From Pelargonium nanum (lineage: Eukaryota; Streptophyta; Magnoliopsida; Geraniales; Geraniaceae): a stretch of 26,463 bases of DNA. Positions within the stretch are counted from its first letter, which is position 1, and every line of letters begins with the position of its first letter. The notes below the pieces were generated by a model. That model was not told where the DNA came from, searched no databases, and saw only the letters and a list, made by a program, of their open reading frames with translations. The position numbers and the translations under genes are program-made. Location of the stretch: the NCBI GenBank assembly GCA_036897485.1, contig JAYMTF010001088.1, positions 1-26,463 of the forward strand, in the 5' to 3' direction. Positions 19,148-26,463 of this stretch are shown here, in pieces.

Positions 19148-20645
19148 ATGGCGTCGTCGAAGAGTGGAAGTGCAGGGATGATGATGGAGAAGATGAGCTT
19201 GGAGCAACTCAAAGCAGTGAAGGAGCAGACGGATCTGGAAGTGAATCTTCTTCAGGACAGCCTCAACAACATACGCACCGCCACTACTCGTCTCGAGATC
19301 GCCTCCTCCGCCCTCAACGATCTCTCTCTCCGTCCTCAAGGTCTACTCCGGTTCCTCTCTATATTCATCTTCTCCTATCCTACCTTCGATTGATGTGTGT
19401 TTCTAATTGAAAATTTAGGGAAGAAAATGTTGGTGCCCTTGACAGCGTCCATGTACGTTCCGGGAACACTTGACGATGCCGATAAAGTATTGGTTGACGT
19501 TGGAACTGGATATTTCATTGAGGTACCATTCGATTTTCTTCTCAACTTCTTAGTTTCTGGTTTTGGATTGGATTGGATTTGATTGAAAATTCTCATTTCT
19601 TGCTTATTGCTTTTGATTTTTGAATGTAGTAGCTAGAAACTAGGTATGGCTTTGGAATCATTTGATTCAATCTCTTGACTCTTGCATTGTTTTTATCAAT
19701 ATATGTTGACTTGTATGTATGTGCTTGTGTCACTGAACATTGTAGAAGATTGCATTCATAAATAACAGTTCCTCAAGAGTGCTATTTGGGCGAGAATGGC
19801 CCTATTTCTTGATCTTAGGCTCTAATATGGAAAGAGTGAAGCATTTCATGTTTGATTTGTTGTGTGTGTTGATCTTGCTGGTGAAGTACATAGGAATATA
19901 ATAGTTCGGTGATTTACCTTTACTTGCTGCAAAGTTGGCCCTGGCGTGTTTTATGTTTTTTATTTAGCACTTCCATCCCATGATGCTTACTGTATGATGT
20001 TTTGAAACAGAAAACAATGGTAGAAGGCAAAGATTATTGTGAGCGGAAGATCAACTTGTTGAAGTCTAATTTTGACCAACTTCTCGAGGTATCTTTTAGT
20101 TTAATTCTTATGCTAGGTTGCTTGGTGCATACATCTTATGATGAATGTTATGACTAGGCTAATTTACCTTGCACTCATAAGTTAAGCTGCGGGAAGTACA
20201 TACAAACAGCATTATAGAGTTTCTAGTCTTTATGGCAACAATGGTTGTCCCTTTTTAACTCATTCTACATCCCAAAATAAGTGTCCTCTCTTATTTGTAG
20301 GAAGTTAGTTATGTATGAATTAGTTAATATGCACAACACTAACTAGCTTTCCTTGTTTTTCTCAAAATAGAAACTAAGACACTCGTTTTGAGAACGGAGT
20401 GAGTATAATGGAATGTTTTGATGTGAATATTAGTCTCGCCGAATGTAAAAATTATCAAAATCATTTGAATTAGTTATTTAGCTGTATCCGTTTTGCTTCC
20501 CTTAGCTTTGAAGTTGGTGCCTTTTCTTGAATAGAGAATTTGTGTGATGAAAATGCAGGTTGCAACTAAAAAGAAAAGCATAGCAGATGAAGCTACAGTT
20601 GTACTCCAAGCAAAATTGAAGCAGTTGGGTCCAGCAACTTCTTGA
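19148..20645 (+). CDS. Prefoldin subunit 5
   Basis: Exons are 19148-19340, 19419-19522, 20011-20088 and 20559-20645. All junctions are GT-AG and in frame, giving 153 aa (about 151 in Arabidopsis). The protein is an alpha-type prefoldin subunit. An N-terminal coiled coil ([19 protein letters not shown]...) is followed by the beta-hairpin core [34 protein letters not shown], and a C-terminal coiled coil ([25 protein letters not shown]). Prefoldin is a cytosolic hexamer that delivers unfolded actin and tubulin to the CCT chaperonin and also acts in the nucleus. The start ATG at 19148 matches MASS of the Arabidopsis protein At5g23290. A Stowaway-like MITE lies in intron 3. The gene runs divergently from the adjacent tRNA-Thr gene. 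Confidence 0.96.
20258..20404 (-). mobile_element. Stowaway-like MITE in prefoldin 5 intron 3
   Basis: Imperfect terminal inverted repeats, ACTCATTCTACATCCC at the left and GAGAACGGAGTGAGT at the right, resemble the Stowaway CTCCCTCCGT terminus. The element is about 147 bp, with TA next to each end. Read on the minus strand, it aligns along most of its length with the MITE at 10767-11005, which has extra internal and right-end sequence. The two are members of one family inserted in opposite orientations. Confidence 0.75.
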
Positions 20646-21164
20646 TCTCTTGTAATATTTATACTAAATTCTTGTGTTGTCAACTGACTGTTATTGTAAG
20701 ACCATGAAACTAGCAATCTTAGTTTTGCATTTCTCTTGTTATTTATTTTGTTTAGTATCATCTACTGAAATGTCCATTGTGTTGAGAATTGAAGAGAAGG
20801 TTGATCTGGTAACTTGTTATAACAATTTCAACTTCATACTTACAAATGCTTGAGAGCAAAACCAAATCAAACCCAGATTGCAGTTTATAAATATATAAAA
20901 AAAAATCACAATTCCTTGCATATAGCAGTCATGCATATAACTTGGATATGTGTCATGGATTGAGAGAACCGGTCCCGTGCTGCGCCCCAAACTCTGGCAT
21001 CCGAAGGGAGAGGCGTTCTTTGCCCTTGGGTGCCAAGTATAACAATTATAGGAGTGTGTAGCATGACGAAAACCACCATAAGCCTAGAGAGACACATTCT
21101 TTCGCGTTGTAACATATGGCTTAATCGAACAAAACAAAACGCGCATATCTTAAGGGATTCTATA
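20646..21164. other. Convergent 3' flanks of prefoldin 5 and the SDE3-like gene
   Basis: About 520 bp separate the two stop codons. I found no rest of the helicase here beyond a possible Tyr-Arg match immediately after the stop (see findings). The sequence is otherwise unremarkable. Confidence 0.45.
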
Positions 21165-23206
21165 TTAGGTATTCAAGCAACTGACGAACATGGAATCGAA
21201 GTCATCATATGGCTCCCTTTTGCATAGTCTCTCAAAGTAAGATATCTTCAATCCTCTATCCCGAGCAATACCAGAACGAACCCAACCTGAGCGATTTCCG
21301 GGAGCACCAGTAACTACAACCACAGTCTTCTCATCAGCCAGATTAGACAGTGCAATCATTGTCTCCGGCTCAGTGGCGGATGAGGCGTCCACCAGAAAAA
21401 TATGACTGAAATGTCCAGCCATTATGCCCTCATTACGCAGACGAAAGCTGCTCACAAAAGTCGACAATATCACCCTGAAATCCCGAAGTTCTTGGAGTGA
21501 AGGACAAGCGAAACACTCCTTTTTATAAACACAGGAGGGGAGAATATCAATTGGCACGCCATCTATCTCCCGAAACGCTGCATTGGCACGAAACATATCA
21601 GATTCCGGAATGCCAACCTTGAAGCTTCTCATTAGCAAATCACATGTCCTGTTTGTGGGCGCACAAATGAGAATCCGGGACTTTGGAGAGGCCTTGTAAA
21701 TCTGGAGAACCGCTTCTTGCACAACGGATCCAGTTCTTGACAGTAGTTCATTAGTTATGCAGAGTGAGCCCTTCACAAGATACGGAGGGGGAGCCTTGAG
21801 GCAAAAGATTCGGCGTAGTGCCATTTGCTGCCCCATATCAAGTTCATCATTGAAAGAAAACAAAGGCGGTAAGACAAAACGGTCTCTGGGTGAGCAATCT
21901 GGAAAGATGAAGCTCCGGAACAAAGGATCTGATGCAGCTTCAACAGCTTTGTGAGCTCGTTTTAAACAAACTCTGTTGAATGAGAAGCTAACATCATATT
22001 TGTGAGTCGAACGATGCTGAGAATGAAAATCTCTTCCAAATTCCACTAATACGAGAGTGCTCTTCACCATGCGATGGATGATACCCTGTATGATATTTAA
22101 ATACACACGAATAGAGCAGATAAGATCAAGAAATGAGATTTGTGCAAGTTCCAATTTACCAATACAAGTTCATTACACTAACCTGAAATGGCTCTACGTT
22201 TCTACCCGAAGGCCGGACAAACACAAAATCCCTTGATAGAAGGAATGGCCTCTTCTCACGAACAGAATCGATCTTCAGTGCTACGAAAGTTTTCTCTTCC
22301 TTTTTCCTGTTCTCATTCAACCATTTGTTCTTGGTAGACTTCTCATAAATTGCTGCTGCTTCGATGTCCAAAGTCACATTCTTGAGTTGAAACTTGCTCC
22401 ATTTCTGGCAAAATCAGACAAAATATATATATTCTCACAAAACTGTATTGTTTGCTTGATTACACAAAGCTCGTCTTATGAAGTACCTCAATATAGAAGT
22501 CCTCAGCATACAGCAAAGCAGCAAAGTAGTCTGTGTAGGTTGATGGTGATACGGATTTCTTGAGAACTTCAGGCACGATATCTTTCTTGATCAAATCTTT
22601 GATATTTTCAGGAATGACATAAACATTCGATGTGCCCTTCTGAACCTGTACATAATTTGCTGTTGTCTGGGAACTTGATGGATCAGAGGGCAGCCGAGAC
22701 AAAGTGAACTTAGACAATGATGGTTGTGATCTAGAAGACGGATTGGGAGAAGATGGAGGGGATGGAGCAGGAGGTAAGAGGAGTTTAGATGGGGGATTTA
22801 TAAATGAAGGTTGTTGAGGTGGTTTCGATGAGATTTGATTTTGAGGATGAGGTCTAGACAAAGACGGTGTTGAATTGTTCGAACTTTGAGAGACTCTACC
22901 AGATATTGTAGCTGAAGAGACCAATAACGAGTTCAAATACCTTTGTATTTGAGTTTGGTTCTCATGGTAATCTTGCATAAGGGGCGTGTAAGGGGAAGTC
23001 GAGGTTGAGCTTGAGGAAGATTGGCGTACTGGGGAAGGAAAGCTAGGAGCACGAGTAGTAGTAGTGCTGTGAAAATGAGAATCTCGAGAAGGGTTTGTGT
23101 AGGAAATTGTTCCGTCATCACTGTCAATGTAATAGTCACGTAACTCACGTTGCTCTTGTTCTTCGCAACACAGAATGCATCGAAAAATTTCAAGAAAAGC
23201 AGACAT
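21165..23206 (-). CDS. SDE3/MOV10-like protein with degenerate ATPase motifs, C-terminally short
   Basis: Exon 1 is 23206-22487, exon 2 is 22404-22183 and exon 3 is 22085-21165, joined by phase-0 GT-AG introns to give 620 aa. Residues 1-20 contain a cysteine cluster (RCILCCEE). Residues about 40-195 are Ser/Pro/Thr-rich and probably disordered. From IPENIKDLIKKDIVP (about 203) onward the protein aligns by eye with Arabidopsis SDE3: the Y.DYF..LLYAEDFYIE segment, KRPFLLSRDFVFVRPSG, GIIHRMVKSTLVLVEFGRDFH and the first RecA-like lobe. SDE3 is an SF1 RNA helicase in RNA silencing. Here the Walker A region (SDE3 GPPGTGKT) reads GSLCITNELLSRTG (about 420-433), the DEAG motif reads VDAS (546-549), and the GDPRQLGP motif reads GAPGNRSG (574-581). 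The second helicase lobe is absent. It is thus a pseudo-helicase or an early-stage pseudogene. A normal paralogue may exist elsewhere. Confidence 0.82.
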
Positions 23207-23935
23207 GTTGTGTGATGTGGGATCAAAACCAAAGTAGCATCAACACCTCTACTTGGGGGGTCAGTTGCTATTTGCTGGTTGAAAGTAAGATAGATCAAAA
23301 CCAAACCAAGCTAGCATCAACAATTAGTCAGATTATCTAATACTAACAACAACAAGAAGTAGTAACTAAATTCTTAAAGAGATCACGGAGTCTCAGCCAA
23401 GACACAAATGAAATTGATCCGGACCCACAAATTTATTGGGGCGGATATGGATGCTAATTCGTGAGGTGACATCTACTCGTTGGTTTGACTGAGTCTCGGT
23501 CCATAAAAGCATTAGGGTTGTGAGCAAAAATATAATATATAGATCATCAGAGAAAGAACATGAAAAATTCATGAAAACCTGAGATGATGGAAGTTGAAAC
23601 TTGTGAATGGAACTTTACAAACTTACAAAGATCTGTGTGCTCCTAAAGTTGAATTCAGTATATGAAAACCATAATAAGAAGAAGGTGATTTTAGGGAATA
23701 AATTTCTGTGATTGGTTGGTACTCTTAACATTCAATCCCCAAAATGAACTACCTTAAAATCTATTCTGATATACAATTCCATTTTCTGATGAGTAGAGCT
23801 AAAAAATGTCAGAAAAAGAAGCAAAGAAATGGTAGAGAAGAGAAGAGAAGATTGCAGTTACCTGGTGAGTCCAGTTGTGGATCTGAGGATTGGTGTGCAC
23901 AGACACAGACACAGACTTTACTATAAAGATTCTTA
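23207..23935 (-). other. Probable 5' UTR intron and leader exon of the SDE3-like gene
   Basis: On the minus strand a consensus donor CAG|GTAACTG lies at about 23862 and a pyrimidine-rich acceptor TTTCAACCAG lies about 70 bases before the start codon. A leader exon near 23862-23925 spliced to the coding exon is therefore plausible. The spacer shows no open frame. A small direct repeat, GATCAAAACCAAA...GCATCAACA, occurs at 23221-23244 and 23293-23322, on either side of the presumed acceptor. Confidence 0.4.
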
Positions 23936-24026
23936 ATAAAGTTATGGTAGTATCATAGTATGTAATTAAAAAAGACAAAGACTATACCTAAGTTTACTTT
24001 TGAAATTTCAAGCACCAACCCCAACC

Positions 24027-24059
24027 TGACGTCAGCAATATGGGCCCTACGTGACGTGG
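24027..24059. promoter_or_regulatory. bZIP/TCP motif cluster upstream of the SDE3-like gene
   Basis: Within 33 bp there are a palindromic TGACGTCA (24027-24034), TGGGCC (24041-24046) and ACGTGACGTGG (24049-24059). These match TGA/as-1-like, Site II and ABRE/G-box-like elements. The cluster is about 100-130 bp upstream of the presumed leader exon. Function is inferred. Confidence 0.5.
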
Positions 24060-24179
24060 AAAGTCTCCACCATTTCTGTAACAATCTGGTTGCTTGGCGA
24101 TCACATGATAGGGAATTGGAAGCAGTGAATACAATGAACTCACCATATGAATTCTGATATGTTCTTTGACAAATGACAA

Positions 24180-24800
24180 AGGTCTGTTTATAGTAATGGT
24201 TTTCTATTTTATTTTATATTAGGGTGGTGATGCGACGTTGTGTGATTGGTCGAGACGACGGTGAAATTACAGTGCGCTCATAAATGTCTATGAATTGACA
24301 ATTCAAGATCTCTATTTACTTCTCGGGTGGGCGTAGCAGAAATTAACTTGAGCCTCTAAAAATGATTTCCACCTTGTCGTGTCCTCGTCTAGTAGATGCC
24401 GGCCTACCCTATTGGCGTGACACTCCACGAGACACTTGATACACAACTTTGTTGATCAAATTCAATGTCCACGCATCGTGTAGTACATTGCGTTACTAAA
24501 TGGCATAGGGTTGTTTCAAATCGCTCCATTGGGAGTGTTAGCACGATTTGGAACAGTGTCAATCCACTCTTTTGAGATCGTGCATGCGTGCCATGAGACG
24601 GGTATCACATTGCGTTGTTCAACATTGGGTACCGATCTAATTCCATATCTTCACTTTTCGATTTTAGATTGACTTGTTGGTACGATTGGGTGGTTTAAAA
24701 GAAAAACTTTCACAAATAAGTAGAGATGATCGGGGCTTCGAAAGAGGAGACAATATACATTTTTATAGTGATTTAACTAGGGAGGAGAAAAGTATAGGTG
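24180..24800. other. Spacer with an inverted repeat
   Basis: No gene is visible. GTTTCAAATCG at 24513-24523 and CGATTTGGAAC at 24544-24554 are inverted with one mismatch and enclose a smaller CTCC/GGAG pair, so a short hairpin is possible. Confidence 0.4.
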
Positions 24801-24805
24801 ACAAT

Positions 24806-24965
24806 CGGTCGGATCAGGTCGGATTTAGTTCGAATTTCGGATTGGAACATGATATTCGATCCGATCCGATAATATTTCGGATCAGTTTTTTTCCAGTTCT
24901 GATTGGATCGAATTTTTCTCGGATTGGATTTCGAATGTCCACGGATTCGGATCCAGATTGCCGGC
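24806..24965. repeat. CGGAT-rich low-complexity repeat
   Basis: Many copies of TCGGAT, GATCCGATCCGAT and GGATTCGGAT crowd this stretch in both orientations. It is a kind of noncoding dispersed repeat seen in many plant genomes. It carries a 98-codon frame that is not a gene. Confidence 0.6.
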
Positions 24966-25015
24966 TCTAGAGAAAAGTATATAAAGTTCATCTAAAAATG
25001 ATAATTGAAAGTTTA

Positions 25016-25067
25016 ATCGGGTGAGCATGAGTGGGCGGGGCGGGTAAGCGGGTAAAACCCCAATTGA
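25016..25067. repeat. Short GGGCGGGT-rich direct repeat upstream of PYRD
   Basis: TCGGGTGAGC, GTGGGCGGGGCGGGTAAGCG and GGTAAAACCCC form a short G-rich run about 190 bp before the PYRD start. It may be simple repeat or promoter sequence. Confidence 0.4.
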
Positions 25068-25248
25068 AAAGCAAGGCACAAACCACGCCACCACCAGCAA
25101 CCATCGCGTAAGAACTAGGCAGAGCACAGAACAAGCAGCCGCGACGACCGCGACTGCGACTCTGCGACCAACCAACCAAAAACCCTCACTCAACTCCGTC
25201 TTCTCCGACTTCCGCTTCTGCATTTTCCTTTTCCAAGTTTCAATCTTT

Positions 25249-26463
25249 ATGGCGGCAAGGGCATCCACCAAATCATTCACAGGTTTCTTCCATACAAGGC
25301 TCCTTTCTCGCCCACCCGGACTCCGACACGCCCGCCATTGCTCTTCTGCTCCTCCTCCTCCTCCACCTTCTCCGCTTAAGATTCCTCACTTTTCCAAAAA
25401 GGTTACTCTTCTCTCTCCACACATACACATTCTTAAGCCTTTTGTTAGAACTACAATTTTTTGCTACTGCTGGTGTTTTTTGTTCATAAAAATTGAAACT
25501 TGAAGTTTAATCTGATTTCCCAATTTTTGTTGGTATTGTAAGATATGTGAACTGAGTTTGGACATTGTATAGAACAATGTTTGTTTATAGGAATAGCAGT
25601 ATACTGTACTCTAATTAGTCTATCACTTGGTTGCTTCTTTCCAATTGTAGGGTAGGTTGTTGACAGGAGCCACCTTAGGCCTAGTGATAGCCGGAGGAGC
25701 TTATGTGAGTACTGTCGATGAAGCAACTTTCTGGTATTTCATTGATTCTCATCTCTTATGTACTCAGTTTGTATTTGTATTTCCATTCTTGTTGCATTTG
25801 CATTTGCCACCCTAGTGAATGGTGGCGGAGCCAGGATTTTGCTGAAGAGGCATAAAATGCTTGTGTTAAAGAAAATTGACATCAAAGGGATAGAATACAT
25901 GACCTCTCTAAGTTAAAGTAGGGCATCACTACTACCGGTTCAAGACATTTTTGTTGAAATGATTGAATTTCACTAGCACATAGTAGAGTTTTGGGAAGCC
26001 AGCATGGGCGCCATTGCTAGTGAAGTACATCTACATATCCGTGGTCAGCTTTGTTCACATATCACCCCTTCCACACTTTGCCGCCGAAATAAGTGTTGTG
26101 TGTATGAATATACACGTGTCTCTGGGTTTTGTACACATAATTTTGATAATCTGTCTCTAAATACATCAAGTCATGTAAACTAGATGTGTTTTTCTATTTA
26201 TAATATCTTCTTGATTATTCTTTTGAGGACCCATTTACCATGTATGAAGTTTAAAAATGAAATGGCTATGTTGATGTATCTATGAGTCAGGTCACTATAT
26301 GGTATGTACACACATGTATTGAACTTTGAGACGTGTACTGTTGGCCCTTCATGATAACCTTTTACTGTGAAATTTTCAGTGGCTGGCTATTCTCAGCAAC
26401 AAAACTTGTGAATCCATTCTTCGCTCTTTTGGATGCTGAGGTTTCTCATGGATTAGCTGTCTC
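25249..26463 (+). CDS. PYRD: Dihydroorotate dehydrogenase (quinone), mitochondrial, 5' part only
   Basis: Exon 1 is 25249-25401 and exon 2 is 25651-25733. Exon 3 starts at 26380 and runs off the window, giving the first 106 codons. Residues 1 to about 50 are an Arg/Ser/Pro-rich mitochondrial presequence (MAARASTKSFTGFFHTRLLS). HFSKKGRLLTGATLGLVIAGGAYVSTVDEATFCGW then forms the single membrane helix and its flanks, followed by LFSATKLVNPFFALLDAEVSHGLAV. This matches plant class 2 DHODH (At5g23300) closely. The enzyme oxidises dihydroorotate to orotate at the inner membrane and passes electrons to ubiquinone, the fourth step of de novo pyrimidine synthesis. The FMN-binding barrel lies beyond the window. 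Confidence 0.94.
25815..25980. mobile_element. TE-derived fragment in PYRD intron 2
   Basis: The string GTGGCGGAGCCAGGATTTT begins a stretch followed by ACATGACCTCTCTAAGTTAAAG and CATCACTACTACCGGTTCAAGAC. I recognise this arrangement as a short noncoding repeat frequent in eudicot introns and spacers. Neither the family nor target-site duplications can be fixed by eye. Confidence 0.35.

Noticed and set aside
24674-24991. Frames over the CGGAT-rich stretch on both strands
   Set aside because: They arise from low-complexity repeat and have no protein-like features.
1-26463. CRISPR arrays, operons, phage or bacterial mobile systems
   Set aside because: Introns, plant gene families and spacer structure show nuclear plant DNA; no regularly spaced short repeats or prokaryotic gene clusters are present.

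Overview
This is plant nuclear DNA, almost certainly from a eudicot. It has GT-AG introns, AT-rich spacers, class I TCP and STP genes, a chloroplast thioredoxin and a P-class PPR gene, and Stowaway-type MITEs and tRNA-derived SINE-like insertions. The species cannot be fixed from the window alone.

Layout from left to right. (1) 1-1125: AT-rich spacer with short palindromes, a 55-bp direct repeat and a cluster of Site II (TGGGCY) motifs just before the first gene. (2) 1126-3561 (+): intronless P-class PPR gene, At5g08310-like. (3) 3562-5595: spacer with traces of a decayed membrane-protein-like coding segment. (4) 5596-7322 (+): three-exon STP-type H+/monosaccharide symporter of 513 aa. (5) 7842-8869 (-): two-exon chloroplast thioredoxin x. 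(6) 9136-11673 (+): three-exon E2F-associated phosphoprotein (EAPP), divergent from thioredoxin x across 266 bp, with a Stowaway-like MITE in intron 2. (7) 11674-16427: long accessory spacer with two SINE-like insertions, a possible retroelement-derived segment and the TCP upstream region. (8) 16428-17174 (+): intronless class I TCP factor of the TCP7/TCP21 type. (9) 17175-18940: TCP 3' region and dispersed ACACGA-type repeats. (10) 18941-19012 (-): complete tRNA-Thr(UGU). (11) 19148-20645 (+): four-exon prefoldin subunit 5, with a second MITE of the same family in intron 3. (12) 21165-23206 (-): three-exon SDE3/MOV10-like gene whose ATPase motifs are lost and which ends after the first helicase lobe. 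(13) 25249 to the window end (+): start of mitochondrial dihydroorotate dehydrogenase (PYRD), cut by the window.

The genes do not form a pathway. They are ordinary housekeeping and regulatory loci in a conserved neighbourhood. From memory of Arabidopsis, PPR-EAPP-TCP resembles the At5g08310-At5g08330 run, while STP-TCP-prefoldin 5-PYRD resembles At5g23270-At5g23300. The window therefore looks like the unfractionated ancestor of two duplicated Arabidopsis segments. The most unusual coding feature is the SDE3-like gene, which keeps an open 620-codon spliced frame while lacking the residues needed for ATP hydrolysis.
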